From Chitinophaga polysaccharea (GTDB lineage: Bacteria > Bacteroidota > Bacteroidia > Chitinophagales > Chitinophagaceae), in the NCBI RefSeq assembly GCF_007829335.1, contig NZ_VIWO01000010.1:143155-207154 (forward strand): a stretch of 64,000 bases of DNA, in the 5' to 3' direction. The number at the start of each line of letters is the position of its first letter. Position 1 is the stretch's first letter. The position numbers and the translations under genes are program-made. Below the pieces are notes generated by a model, which was not told the origin of the DNA, did not search any database, and saw only the letters and a list, made by a program, of their open reading frames with translations. Positions 27,449 through 37,144 of the stretch are shown one piece after another.

Positions 27449-28183
27449 ATGCCTACCACGAAAGCAGATATCATCGCACAATTGCAAAAAGATATTCTTC
27501 TTTTACAGGGGCACCAACCGACATTAAATAATGCCGCGGTGGATGTAGGACTTGGGCCGTTGAGAGAAGCTTTTCCGGGGGGAGTATTTCCTACCGGTTA
27601 TATACATGAATTGATCAGCATGGGCGCCGAAGATGCGGCAGCCACTTCAGGTTTTCTTAGTGGCATACTGGGCTGCCTGATGCAGGAAGGCGGTATCTGT
27701 ATCTGGATTAGTACTAACCGGATGATTTTCCCACCAGCCTTGCAGCATTTTGGTATTGCACCTGACCAGGTGGTTTTTGTAGATGTATCCCGCGATAAAG
27801 ATGCGTTGTGGGCTATGGAAGAAGCCTTGAAGTGTAATGGACTGGCAGCAGTAGTAGGTGAGCTGAAAGAAATCAGTTTTACGGCCTCCCGGCGTTTGCA
27901 GCTGGCGGTAGAACAGAGTAAAGTAACGGGCTTTGTGCACCGGCACCAGCCCCGGCAGTTGACCAGCACCACCTGTGTAGCCCGGTGGCAGATTACGCCC
28001 CTGGTGAGTGAACAGGAAGAACGCATGCCCGGACCGGGCTTTCCTTCCTGGCAGGTAGCGCTGTTGAAAATGCGCAGCGGCAAACCTGGCACCTGGCGGC
28101 TTACCTGGTATGATAACCGCTTTCACATCATTCCTGAAGCTGTTACAGCACTTCCGCTAACACCGCTTCGTAAAATAGGATAA
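27449..28183 (+). CDS. imuA: ImuA, RecA-like translesion mutagenesis factor
   Basis: The 244-residue protein is related to RecA/SulA-like ImuA. The segment LREAFPGGVFPTGYIHELIS corresponds to the RecA-fold entry, and GLAAVVGELKEISFTASRRLQLAVEQS matches the conserved core of the family. ImuA supports the ImuB-DnaE2 mutasome, which copies damaged DNA with errors. It is the first gene of a tight operon: imuB starts one base after its stop and dnaE2 follows. The promoter carries paired repeats that may bind a damage-responsive repressor. The gene-order match makes the call secure. Confidence 0.9.
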   Translation: MPTTKADIIAQLQKDILLLQGHQPTLNNAAVDVGLGPLREAFPGGVFPTGYIHELISMGAEDAAATSGFLSGILGCLMQEGGICIWISTNRMIFPPALQHFGIAPDQVVFVDVSRDKDALWAMEEALKCNGLAAVVGELKEISFTASRRLQLAVEQSKVTGFVHRHQPRQLTSTTCVARWQITPLVSEQEERMPGPGFPSWQVALLKMRSGKPGTWRLTWYDNRFHIIPEAVTALPLTPLRKIG

Positions 28184-28184
28184 T

Positions 28185-29687
28185 ATGCCGACCCGCTTTA
28201 TTGCCATATGGTTCCGCCATTTGCAAACGGATTGGTCTATCCGCCGGCAGCCGGAGTTACGCGAGGTACCTTTTGTGCTGGCAGCGCCGGATCATGGCCG
28301 GATGAAAATTACCGCGGCCAACATCCCCGCGCAAGCCCAGGGAATAGATACCGGCATGGCGGTGGCAGATGCCCGCGCCCTGGTCCCCTCCTTACAGGTA
28401 TTGGATGAAGTAGCCGGCCTGTCCGAAAAATTACTGACCGCGCTGGGGCACTGGTGTATCCGTTATACGCCGGTAGCAGCCATAGATCCACCCGATGGAC
28501 TAATACTGGATATTTCCGGATGCTCACACCTCTGGGGTGGTGAAGTACCTTACCTGGAAGACATACGCTCCCGGCTGAGAGATTTCGGCTATGATGTAAG
28601 AGCTGCCATCGCCGACACCATCGGCGCTGCCTGGGCGGTAGCCCGCTATGGACGTGTAACACCGGTAGTACCTCCGTATGAACAACAGGCCCACCTTTTA
28701 CCGTTGCCGCCTGCTGCATTGCGACTGGACCCGGAAGTATTGGAGCGCTTACATAAACTGGGACTTTACCAGGTAGGCAGTTTCATTAACATGCCCAGAT
28801 CCGCCCTACGCAGGCGTTTCGGGCAAGGTTTACTGCAACGGCTTGACCAGGCGCTGGGCATGGAACCCGAAATTCCAGCGCCACTGCAACGCCCAGAGCC
28901 TTATGAAGAACGGCTGCCCAGCCTGGAGCCTATTATGACCGCCACCGGTATCACAATCGCCTTAGAACGGCTGCTGGAAGCACTTTGCAGGCGATTACAA
29001 AAAGAAGAAAAAGGGTTGCGTAATGCCCGGCTCAAATGTTACCGGGTAGACAACGAGGTGCAGGAAGTGAGTATCGGCACCAATCGTCCTTCCCACAACA
29101 GCCGGCACCTCTTCAAACTGTTTGACCAGCATATTTCGCAGATTGCACCAGGGCTGGGCATCGAATTATTTGTACTGGAAGCTTCCAGGGTGGAAGCGGT
29201 ATCGACAGCGCAGGAAGCGCTGTGGTCGCGCGCCGGCAACCTCGATGACAGGATGGTGGCAGAACTGCTCGACCGCCTTACCGGTAAAATAGGCGCCGGT
29301 ATTGTACACCGGTATTTGCCCGATCAGCATCACTGGCCGGAACGTTCTTTCAAACAAGCGCCCAGCCTACAGGAGAGCCCGGGCATTGCCTGGAGAACAG
29401 ACCGCCCAAGGCCTATCCGGCTATTAGCAGAACCGGCGCTTATTGAAGTCTCCGCTCCCATTCCGGATTATCCTCCTATGCTATTCCGCTACAAAGGAGA
29501 ACTACACCGCGTAAAAAAAGCAGACGGCCCCGAACGGATAGAGCGGGAATGGTGGCTGGAAACAGGCGCCCACCGCGATTATTATTGTGTGGAAGATGAA
29601 AAAGGCCAGCGCTACTGGCTTTTTCGGCTGGGGCATTATGATGTAGACCAGCCACATCAATGGTTTATTCATGGATTTTTTGCGTGA
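28185..29687 (+). CDS. imuB: ImuB, catalytically inactive Y-family polymerase-like protein
   Basis: This 500-residue protein has the Y-family polymerase fold. The usual catalytic SxDE motif is replaced by LDISGCSHLWGGE, the typical ImuB sequence, and the N-terminal catalytic Asp is also absent. A helix-hairpin-helix part (LHKLGLYQVGSFINMPRSAL) and a little-finger-like region follow. ImuB does not polymerise; it is the hub that binds the clamp and brings ImuA and DnaE2 together. It lies one base after imuA and 18 bases before dnaE2. Confidence 0.93.
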   Translation: MPTRFIAIWFRHLQTDWSIRRQPELREVPFVLAAPDHGRMKITAANIPAQAQGIDTGMAVADARALVPSLQVLDEVAGLSEKLLTALGHWCIRYTPVAAIDPPDGLILDISGCSHLWGGEVPYLEDIRSRLRDFGYDVRAAIADTIGAAWAVARYGRVTPVVPPYEQQAHLLPLPPAALRLDPEVLERLHKLGLYQVGSFINMPRSALRRRFGQGLLQRLDQALGMEPEIPAPLQRPEPYEERLPSLEPIMTATGITIALERLLEALCRRLQKEEKGLRNARLKCYRVDNEVQEVSIGTNRPSHNSRHLFKLFDQHISQIAPGLGIELFVLEASRVEAVSTAQEALWSRAGNLDDRMVAELLDRLTGKIGAGIVHRYLPDQHHWPERSFKQAPSLQESPGIAWRTDRPRPIRLLAEPALIEVSAPIPDYPPMLFRYKGELHRVKKADGPERIEREWWLETGAHRDYYCVEDEKGQRYWLFRLGHYDVDQPHQWFIHGFFA

Positions 29688-29705
29688 TGAATGAAATAGC
29701 AGCGT

Positions 29706-32700
29706 ATGCATTACACAGAGTTACAAGTCACCACCAACTTCAGCTTCCTGCGTGGCGGTTCTCATCCCGAGGAACTGGTAGAACAGGCTATAGAACTGGG
29801 ATATACGGCCATCGCCATTACAGACATCAACAGCCTGGCAGGCATTGTACGTGCACATACCGCGGCAAAGGAAAAGCATATACGTATTATTCCCGGCTGT
29901 CAGCTTCAGCTGCTGGACGGCCCCAGCCTGCTGGCCTACCCTACCAACCAGGATGCTTACAGCCACCTATCGGCCTTACTGACGAAAGGAAACCTCCGGG
30001 CAGAAAAAGGGCAATGCCACCTGTACAAAGCAGATGTATATGAACATGCCGAAGGGATGATTTTTATTGCCCTGGCACCAACAGCCCTCAACACCAATTT
30101 CGACTATGAAGATACCTTTAAAAGCGCCCTGCAGGAATACCGGAAGGCGCTGGGCAAACAGCTGTACCTGGCCGCTACCCGCACTTACCAGGGAGATGAT
30201 TTTAAAAAATTATTCCGGCTTTCACAGCTGTCAGAAAAACTACATATTCCCCTGGTGGCCACCAACGATGTACACTACCATCATCCCGAACGCAGGCAAC
30301 TACAGGATATCCTTACCTGCATCCGGGAAAAATGTACCATCTACAATGCCGGCTACCGGCTACACGAAAATGCAGAACGATACCTGAAACCTCCACAGGA
30401 AATGCAGCGCTTATTCCGGCAATACCCCGATGCCATCCGTCGTGCGCAGGAAATAGCCCAGGCCTGCCAGTTCTCCCTCAGCTCTCTCCGGTATATCTAC
30501 CCGGAAGAACTCACCAGCGAAGGACGTACGCCGCAGGAAGAACTGGTATACTTAACCTGGAATGGCGCTGCAGAAAAATTAGGAAACGATATTCCTGCCG
30601 GCATAAAAAAAGATATCCAACGCGAACTGTCATTTATCGAAGAGATGAATTATGCATCCTATTTCCTGACAGTATATGATATTGTAAGATTTGCCCGCAG
30701 CCAGGATATACTTTGCCAGGGACGCGGCTCCGCGGCTAATTCTGCGGTTTGCTTCTGCCTGGGCATTACGTCTGTTAATCCCACCAAATTCGACTTACTC
30801 TTTGAACGCTTTCTTTCTTCTGCCCGTAATGAGCCACCGGATATTGATGTAGACTTTGAACATGAACGCCGGGAAGAAGTTATTCAATACATCTACAATA
30901 AATACGGGCGGGACCGGGCCGCTATTGTAGCTACCGTAACGCAGCTACAGCGCAAAGGGGCTGTACGCGATGTTGGAAAGGCCATGGGATTATCGGTAGA
31001 TATGATTAACCGGCTGTCTGATACGATGTGGGAACTAAGCGATGAATGGTATGAAGGCAAACAGCTATCCAGCCAGGGTTTTAACCCGGCAGACCCTCAC
31101 CTGCGCAAAGTGCTGGAATTAACCGATCAGCTGATCGGCTTTCCCCGTCAGCTGGGACAACATACCGGCGGCTTTATCATCACCCAGGGAAAATTATCAG
31201 ACCTGTGCCCGCTGCTGAATGCACGTATGGAAAACAGGATCAATATTGAATGGAATAAAGATGATATTGAAGCCCTGGGATTCCTGAAGGTAGATGTATT
31301 AGGCCTGGGTATGCTTACCTGTATCCGCAAAGCGTTTCACCTGGCCCGTGAGCACTATGATCTCCATCTTACATTAGCCAATATCCCCCAGGATGATGGG
31401 GCGGTATATGAAATGGTGAGTCATGCCGATACTATTGGCGTATTCCAGATAGAAAGCAGGGCGCAGCAATCGATGCTGCCCCGGTTAAGGCCTAACAAAT
31501 TTTATGACCTGGTGATCGAAGTGGCCATTGTTCGTCCTGGTCCAATACAGGGCGACATGGTGCATCCTTATCTGCGTAGACGGAATGGGGAGGAAGAAGT
31601 AAAATATCCTAAGCCAGAGCTAGAACCGATCCTGGAAAAAACGCTGGGTGTACCGCTGTTCCAGGAACAGGCCATGAAAATTGCAATGGTAGCGGCCCGC
31701 TTTACCGCATCGGAAGCCGATGAACTGCGACGTAGCATGGCTACCTTCAAATCCGGCGGGCAGGTTAGTAAGTTCAGGAAAAAGCTGGTAGATGGCATGG
31801 TGCAAAATGGATATGATGCGGAATATGCGCAGCGTATTTTCAAACAGCTGGAAGGCTTTGGGAGTTATGGTTTTCCCGAGAGTCATGCTGTATCCTTTGC
31901 GTTGCTGGTATATGTATCTTCCTGGCTAAAATGTTATTACCCGGATGTATTTGCCTGTGCGTTGCTCAACAGTTTACCAATGGGTTTTTACCAGCCGGCG
32001 CAAATAGTGATTGATGCCCGGAAGCACGGGGTTAAAGTAAGGCCTGTAGATATTAATTTTTCTTTGTGGGACAACAACCTGGAAGAGCATTCCGGTAAAT
32101 ACCGGGCTATGCGGCTGGGTTTCCGCCAGGTAAAAGGCATCAAGGAAGAAGATATTGCCGGCCTGCTTTCAGGTCGTACCACCCATTACCAGAACATTCC
32201 GGCGCTCCGGGAGGCGGGCGTATCCCACAATACCCTGGAGAAGCTGGCAGATGCCGATGCCTTCAACTCTATAGGGCTCGATCGTCGCCGGGCATTATGG
32301 GAAGTATCCGCCCTGCATGACCGTCCTACCGGTATGTTTACCGGGCAAACAGCGGAAAGCGTCGCAGAAGCCGGCGTGCAATTACCTGAAATGACGGCTG
32401 CCGAACAGGTGATTCATGACTACGGCGCCTTATCGCTTTCATTAAAGGCCCACCCGGTGAGCTTTGTCCGGGAGAAGCTCAATTTATTGCAGGTGCTGAC
32501 GGCCAAAGACCTGGAATACATAGACGATGGCGCTTTCGTGAAAGTGGCCGGGCTGGTATTAGTACGGCAAAGGCCTGGTACGGCCAGCGGGGTTTGTTTT
32601 ATTACCATGGAAGATGAAACCGGCTGTTGCAACCTGGTGGTATTTGAAAAACTGTTTACCCATTACCGTAAAGAAATTGTGCAATCACGTTTGCTCATGG

Positions 32701-32888
32701 TAGAAGGTAAATTACAACGGGAAGGGGAAGTGGTGCATGTGGTAGTGCAACATTGCTACAATTTCACCAAACTGCTGCAACGGTTAATTCCTATAGGGGC
32801 TGAGGCGCCTGCCAGCGCTACGCCTGCCGTTAGCAAGGACCAGCCGCAACAAGGAAAAATTTTCCCGGAGGGCAGAAATTTCAGGTGA
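29706..32888 (+). CDS. dnaE2: DnaE2, error-prone DNA polymerase III alpha subunit
   Basis: The 1060-residue protein is a C-family polymerase. An N-terminal PHP domain (about 1-270) starts HYTELQVTTNFSFLRGGSHPEE; the metal-binding His pair of an active PHP domain is replaced here, so proofreading by this domain is unlikely. The polymerase core has the catalytic Asp pair in PDIDVDFEH and a further Asp in LKVDVLGLGML. A helix-hairpin-helix region and a C-terminal OB fold (VAGLVLVRQRPGTASG) complete it. It copies past DNA lesions, together with ImuA and ImuB, and is the last gene of the operon. Confidence 0.96.
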   Translation: MHYTELQVTTNFSFLRGGSHPEELVEQAIELGYTAIAITDINSLAGIVRAHTAAKEKHIRIIPGCQLQLLDGPSLLAYPTNQDAYSHLSALLTKGNLRAEKGQCHLYKADVYEHAEGMIFIALAPTALNTNFDYEDTFKSALQEYRKALGKQLYLAATRTYQGDDFKKLFRLSQLSEKLHIPLVATNDVHYHHPERRQLQDILTCIREKCTIYNAGYRLHENAERYLKPPQEMQRLFRQYPDAIRRAQEIAQACQFSLSSLRYIYPEELTSEGRTPQEELVYLTWNGAAEKLGNDIPAGIKKDIQRELSFIEEMNYASYFLTVYDIVRFARSQDILCQGRGSAANSAVCFCLGITSVNPTKFDLLFERFLSSARNEPPDIDVDFEHERREEVIQYIYNKYGRDRAAIVATVTQLQRKGAVRDVGKAMGLSVDMINRLSDTMWELSDEWYEGKQLSSQGFNPADPHLRKVLELTDQLIGFPRQLGQHTGGFIITQGKLSDLCPLLNARMENRINIEWNKDDIEALGFLKVDVLGLGMLTCIRKAFHLAREHYDLHLTLANIPQDDGAVYEMVSHADTIGVFQIESRAQQSMLPRLRPNKFYDLVIEVAIVRPGPIQGDMVHPYLRRRNGEEEVKYPKPELEPILEKTLGVPLFQEQAMKIAMVAARFTASEADELRRSMATFKSGGQVSKFRKKLVDGMVQNGYDAEYAQRIFKQLEGFGSYGFPESHAVSFALLVYVSSWLKCYYPDVFACALLNSLPMGFYQPAQIVIDARKHGVKVRPVDINFSLWDNNLEEHSGKYRAMRLGFRQVKGIKEEDIAGLLSGRTTHYQNIPALREAGVSHNTLEKLADADAFNSIGLDRRRALWEVSALHDRPTGMFTGQTAESVAEAGVQLPEMTAAEQVIHDYGALSLSLKAHPVSFVREKLNLLQVLTAKDLEYIDDGAFVKVAGLVLVRQRPGTASGVCFITMEDETGCCNLVVFEKLFTHYRKEIVQSRLLMVEGKLQREGEVVHVVVQHCYNFTKLLQRLIPIGAEAPASATPAVSKDQPQQGKIFPEGRNFR

Positions 32889-32894
32889 TGTTGA

Positions 32895-33551
32895 TTAATA
32901 TAACTGGTTACGCAGGATTCTTTTGATCATCTGTATGGTACCGCGACTCACTTCATTTTTGTATTTCTGCAGGATGAGGGCTTCGCTGGTGCCATTGCTC
33001 AGCTCATTGACCACACGCAGCCATTTGCCCAGGAATGCGGAATTGGGAGTACGATATTTCAGCAATCTCCTCACTGTATCAATAATAGCCTTGTTTACGG
33101 TGCCTTCGTGCAGCTGGAAGATTTCGTCGTTGTTGAGTCCCAGCTCCACATCATCTGCGATGCGGGAATAGTCCATCAGGTACTTTTCATTGGCTTCCAT
33201 CACCTGTAGCAATGGGTTATCGCTAAAAACGATATCGTTGTATTTACGTTGTTGTTTTTGCAGGGATTGGAGGGCATAATTGCGGGCAATGTTGTCGCAG
33301 ATGATCAGGTCGTCTTTGCTGAGTTCGAACCACTCTCCTTTTACGCGTTTATGCTGAAAAACGATGTGCAGGCTTTCTTCCAGGTCGGTCATGTTGAGGG
33401 CGGCGTACTGCCGGATAACGCGGAACATGACAGGCAGGTGGGTATGATAGGCAGCCAGCCGCTTATGCAGGTCCTGGGTTTTGCCTATTTTATACACATT
33501 TTTGCCTGTACTGAGAATATACACACATTTGCCAACTTGTACTTGCTCCAT
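32895..33551 (-). CDS. GIY-YIG nuclease-like protein
   Basis: The 218-residue protein starts with a T5orf172-type GIY-YIG domain. CVYILSTGKNVYKIGKT is the GIY-YIG equivalent, followed by DLHKRLAAYHTHLP and a conserved Glu in DLEESLHIVFQ. The C-terminal half (about 100-218) is helical and unassigned. Such domains cut or nick DNA in phages, mobile elements and some repair systems. The gene converges on dnaE2 with only six bases between stops and has its own upstream region. It may be a domesticated mobile gene or a real repair factor; I cannot tell which. Confidence 0.8.
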   Translation of the reverse strand: MEQVQVGKCVYILSTGKNVYKIGKTQDLHKRLAAYHTHLPVMFRVIRQYAALNMTDLEESLHIVFQHKRVKGEWFELSKDDLIICDNIARNYALQSLQKQQRKYNDIVFSDNPLLQVMEANEKYLMDYSRIADDVELGLNNDEIFQLHEGTVNKAIIDTVRRLLKYRTPNSAFLGKWLRVVNELSNGTSEALILQKYKNEVSRGTIQMIKRILRNQLY

Positions 33552-33743
33552 GAGGTGGTTTTCACGCTTTGCGAAAATAATAATTTAATAATCAATTTAC
33601 GATCCTGATTATTACGCACCAAATCTGCCGGCAGCATCATCTCTTTACTTGGGCTAACATTCCTGTAAAAAATTGGTCTGTGATTTCCGGGAGGCTTATA
33701 TTCGCGTCGTGATTTATTGAACCAAAACAATCACCTGATACAG

Positions 33744-34391
33744 ATGGCCGACGTAGTAGCTCCACACATTGTTGAAACCTGGGTAAAGGGCTGGTCGCTG
33801 GCCCGTGAAGTGCCACCACCCGTGCCTTATGGCAGCGGATTCCGGACGGAATTGGGCTGGGCAGATGCCAAAACACGTTATGTTTTTCCTGCTTTAAGCC
33901 AGGAATGTCATACGCTGGCCACCACTATTCATGAGCCTTATGTGTTTATTAAAGTTTGTGCGCCAGCAGACGCATTGGCCGCACTGTTGCCAGCTCCCTG
34001 GGAAATCACCACACATGCTTTTATGATGGCTTGTCCGGGTCCTATGAGCGCGCCCAAGCATCCCCTTCCGCCAGGGTATCGCCTGGAAGTGATCACGGAA
34101 GCTCCTGTATTCATTGTCCGCTTATTGACAACAGGTGGAGAAGAAGCCGCCGTTGGTCGTATAGCCATCACCGATGGCTATGCTATTTACGACCGCATTG
34201 CCACACAGCCCGACCATCAGCGCCGGGGGCTCGGGAGTATTGTCATGAAAGCCCTGGAAGAAGCAGCCCTGGCAAATGGGGCTTCGCAAGGCTTACTGGT
34301 GGCTACGCCGGAAGGGAAGGCCCTGTATGAGTCGCTCAACTGGCAGTTCCTGTGTCCTTACACCACCGCTGCCATTCCAGCAGAAAAATAG
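33744..34391 (+). CDS. GNAT family N-acetyltransferase
   Basis: From the ATG at 33744 the protein is 215 residues. The C-terminal half is a GNAT domain with acetyl-CoA motif QRRGLGSIVMKALE and the following LANGASQGLLVATPEGKALY helix-strand. The N-terminal half (about 1-95) is unassigned and may bind the acceptor. An in-frame TTG at 33717 is less likely. The acceptor substrate is unknown. The gene is convergent with the next gene, with three bases between stops. Confidence 0.87.
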   Translation: MADVVAPHIVETWVKGWSLAREVPPPVPYGSGFRTELGWADAKTRYVFPALSQECHTLATTIHEPYVFIKVCAPADALAALLPAPWEITTHAFMMACPGPMSAPKHPLPPGYRLEVITEAPVFIVRLLTTGGEEAAVGRIAITDGYAIYDRIATQPDHQRRGLGSIVMKALEEAALANGASQGLLVATPEGKALYESLNWQFLCPYTTAAIPAEK

Positions 34392-34394
34392 CGC

Positions 34395-35081
34395 CTATTG
34401 TTCATTGCCTGGGCTGGCCAATACTTTATCTTTTTCGGCTACCGGTCCCTGGTAGCTGAAGCGGCGGTTTTCGTCGCGGATATTGATTAAGCAGCTGTCG
34501 CCCACCAGGAAGGGGATATTCTGGAAGACAGGTTTGCCCAGGCCATCCCCCGGAGCAATGTATAATTTGTTGACTTTATCCGGCAGGATATATTCCGAAT
34601 ATCCGGTATCGTACATCGTATGTACCAGGTATAAATGCCGCGATGCGGGGCTGTTGACAAGCGTTTCGAAACCTTCGGCCGTTTGGGTCATCGCGGGAGG
34701 ATCTGTGGGCGCGGGATGGGGAGAGAAGCTAAAATTAATATACGGTGCATGCCGGTAGTTGAATTTAAATACCAGCAATAGTTTCCCTGCCGGGACTTTT
34801 TTATCTGTGGAAGACGTGACCACATATTTACTTTTCACGGGGTCGGTAGAAAGGTAAATAGTATCGTGTTGCTGTATCCACACGCCTTTCACAAACTGGT
34901 CGAGGGCGCCGTAGCTCATGGCGTATACAAAGCGGTTATTGTCAAACACACATAGTTCTTCTGCTACTTCCATACGGCTGGCATTGTAATAGCCGGGTAT
35001 TACAGGGAAAGCTTTCTGGGCTTGTACAGGTGACTCCATGATCAGCAATAATAAAACGGATAAACCAATAATGTATCTCAT
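34395..35081 (-). CDS. Secreted hypothetical protein
   Basis: From the ATG at 35081 this gives 228 residues with a clear signal peptide (MRYIIGLSVLLLLIMESPVQA). An in-frame TTG at 35120 would place extra residues before it and is unlikely. The mature part is beta-rich and neutral, with AGKLLLVFKFNYRHAPYINF as its most distinctive segment. I do not recognise the family. It is divergent from the acetolactate decarboxylase gene, and the two share a short 149-base upstream region, so co-regulation is possible. Confidence 0.65.
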   Translation of the reverse strand: MRYIIGLSVLLLLIMESPVQAQKAFPVIPGYYNASRMEVAEELCVFDNNRFVYAMSYGALDQFVKGVWIQQHDTIYLSTDPVKSKYVVTSSTDKKVPAGKLLLVFKFNYRHAPYINFSFSPHPAPTDPPAMTQTAEGFETLVNSPASRHLYLVHTMYDTGYSEYILPDKVNKLYIAPGDGLGKPVFQNIPFLVGDSCLINIRDENRRFSYQGPVAEKDKVLASPGNEQ

Positions 35082-35230
35082 ACCTGGGAAGTTAACAACC
35101 GGCAGCTGCCGGTTATCCAAAGATAGTAACTTTCCGTGGGCCTGTGACAGTGGGCGATTTTACATTTCTTCTCTTTTATTTTTTTTCTACCTTTCCGGTA
35201 TTTTATCATATTTCAACGATACCAACGAAC

Positions 35231-36019
35231 ATGTACTTCCCTATTTTAACGTTGCTGCTAACACTATCCACTCCTGCCGGGCAGCCGGTAAAAGATACCA
35301 CACATCACCAGCTCTTTACCGCAGGAGTAGCCAGTGGATTGATGGGCGGCCTGTATGATGGATTTTACCCGATAGACTCCCTTGTGACAAAAGGAGATTT
35401 TGGCCTCGGCGCGCCGGATAAAATAGACGGAGAGCTACTGTTTTTAGATGGTAAGGCCTACCAGACACAATATACGGGAAAAACTACGGAAGTGTTGCAC
35501 CGACGGCAGCTGACGCCTTTCAGCATGGTCAATTTCTTTCATACCGACCTGACTTTCACCGTGCATCAGTCGATGGACAAAGCGGCCCTATATCATTACC
35601 TGGACAGCCTTTTACCAAATATGAACGGCCTGTATGCCATTCATATCAAGGGTAAGTTCAGCCACCTGAAAACAAGGGCTTTTCCGCCAGTACATGAGGC
35701 ACCATACCCGCCGTTGGCGGGCATGTTAGGTCTGCAACATTTCTTTCAATTCAATGCCTGTACAGGCGACCTGGTAGGCTATCGTTTACCGGCGTACATG
35801 GATAACACCAACATCGCGGGATATCATTTTCATTACCTGTCGGATACCCGGGATGCAGGCGGTCATATCGTGGATGTAGCCATTGCTGATGTGGTAATTA
35901 CCGTGAGCATACTCGACAGCTATACCTTGCAGATTCCCTCCTCTCCTGCCTTTGATCACTTCGACTTTAAGCAAAACAGGCAAGAAGATATAAAAAGCGT
36001 GGAAAAGGGTTCAAAATAA
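35231..36019 (+). CDS. budA: Alpha-acetolactate decarboxylase, exported
   Basis: From the ATG at 35231 the protein is 262 residues. It fits the acetolactate decarboxylase family: GLMGGLYDGFYPIDSL, FGLGAPDKIDGELLFLDG, and the zinc-binding GYHFHYLSDTRDAGGH with His 199, 201 and 212. The enzyme turns 2-acetolactate into acetoin. The N-terminus (MYFPILTLLLTLSTPAG) looks like a signal peptide, so it probably acts in the periplasm, as in the secreted Bacillus-type enzymes. A GTG at 35144 is a poorer start. No acetolactate synthase gene is adjacent. Confidence 0.88.
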   Translation: MYFPILTLLLTLSTPAGQPVKDTTHHQLFTAGVASGLMGGLYDGFYPIDSLVTKGDFGLGAPDKIDGELLFLDGKAYQTQYTGKTTEVLHRRQLTPFSMVNFFHTDLTFTVHQSMDKAALYHYLDSLLPNMNGLYAIHIKGKFSHLKTRAFPPVHEAPYPPLAGMLGLQHFFQFNACTGDLVGYRLPAYMDNTNIAGYHFHYLSDTRDAGGHIVDVAIADVVITVSILDSYTLQIPSSPAFDHFDFKQNRQEDIKSVEKGSK

Positions 36020-36026
36020 CAGCCAG

Positions 36027-36061
36027 AAGGATGCCTCCATTGCCTGAAGCATCCTTTTGTT
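36027..36061. terminator. Terminator between convergent genes
   Basis: An AAGGATGC/GCATCCTT stem with a 14-base loop is followed by TTGTTT on the plus strand. It lies between the acetolactate decarboxylase gene and the convergent CHRD lipoprotein gene. Confidence 0.65.
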
Positions 36062-36065
36062 TAAG

Positions 36066-36602
36066 CTAATACCCTGGCGTTCCTCCCGGGCTGGTGGTCA
36101 TTACCGAGGTCGAAAGCTGCCCTCTTATTTCCCCGTTGGGGAAGTTTGCGGTATGGATATTTACATACCATTTACCAGAGAGCAGATCGCCTGCCTGGCC
36201 TGCACTAAGCGTTACTGTTCCGGACACTGTGCCGGTAACGGCGGCAGGAAAACCTGTGATGGCAAATACCACCGGGGCTGCCACACCTGCTGCACCAGGC
36301 CCGTGGAAGTGCATACCTGTAGGCACTCCGCTGATTTTGCTCCAGCTGAGGGTGAAGCTGAGCTTATAGGTTGCAGGATCATAAGTACCCGTAAGCGTAC
36401 CAGTACCGGTACTACTGTTGGCAGGCGTTTCCTGTGCGCCGGTCAATGTTGCACTAACGGTATAAGTATTACCTCCGCCAGGGTTACCGTTACCACTATT
36501 ATAGCCCCCGCCACTACAGGCAGCCATACATACAGCAAAAAATAAAGAACTGTATGCAATCCACTGTCTCCTCCATAGGCGGGAGAAAGATATCTTTTTC
36601 AT
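36066..36602 (-). CDS. CHRD domain lipoprotein
   Basis: The 178-residue protein has a signal sequence ending in a lipobox (CMAAC, Cys about 29), a Gly/Asn-rich linker, and a CHRD domain from about 48 to 165. The domain shows GAQETPANSSTGTGTL and a metal-like HFHGPG motif, then WYVNIHTANFPNGEIRGQL near the end. CHRD domains occur in chordin and many bacterial secreted proteins, where their role is unclear. The protein is probably anchored on the outer membrane or surface. Confidence 0.88.
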   Translation of the reverse strand: MKKISFSRLWRRQWIAYSSLFFAVCMAACSGGGYNSGNGNPGGGNTYTVSATLTGAQETPANSSTGTGTLTGTYDPATYKLSFTLSWSKISGVPTGMHFHGPGAAGVAAPVVFAITGFPAAVTGTVSGTVTLSAGQAGDLLSGKWYVNIHTANFPNGEIRGQLSTSVMTTSPGGTPGY

Positions 36603-36691
36603 AACAGTTGTTTATAGTTAATACGAGTAATGTTCGTTAATTGTTGCCTTGTTAACGAACCTTTAACGGAAGCCTTACAAATAGCCCCGAA

Positions 36692-37141
36692 ATGCCTATC
36701 TTTCCTGAAACGACACATATGTTAGACCTACAGATCAGCGAAAGAATCAACGCTAGTTTTGGCCGGCAAAAGCTCATGCAATTTTATGGCGCCCACATCG
36801 AACACATCGATCACGGATCTATCGCTATTGCCGTACCTCCCACCGATTTCCTCCTGCGTACTTCCGGCATTTTTCATGGGGGCGTCATTGCCGCACTGGC
36901 CGATACCGCGGGAGGCTACGCCGCCACCACACTTTACCCGGAAGATGTTTCCTTTCTCACCATAGAATTTAAGGTCAATTTTCTGCGCCAGGCGAAAGGT
37001 CAAATGCTCATCGCCAAAGCCTCCGTGATCAAGGGAGGCGCCACTATTACAGTAGCACAAACCGATCTTTTTATCCGGAATAACGGTAAGGAAACACAAG
37101 TCGCCACCTCTTTAATCACCCTCATAAAAGCCAGCAAATAA
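36692..37141 (+). CDS. PaaI-type hotdog thioesterase
   Basis: The 149-residue protein has the hotdog fold of the PaaI/YigI group, with GIFHGGVIAALADTAGGYAA as the signature helix. It is probably an acyl-CoA thioesterase, which hydrolyses CoA thioesters in the cytoplasm; the acyl group is unknown. A second ATG at 36719 (MLDLQISERI) may be the true start. The DinB gene starts three bases after its stop, so the two are probably co-transcribed. Confidence 0.9.
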   Translation: MPIFPETTHMLDLQISERINASFGRQKLMQFYGAHIEHIDHGSIAIAVPPTDFLLRTSGIFHGGVIAALADTAGGYAATTLYPEDVSFLTIEFKVNFLRQAKGQMLIAKASVIKGGATITVAQTDLFIRNNGKETQVATSLITLIKASK

Positions 37142-37144
37142 GCC

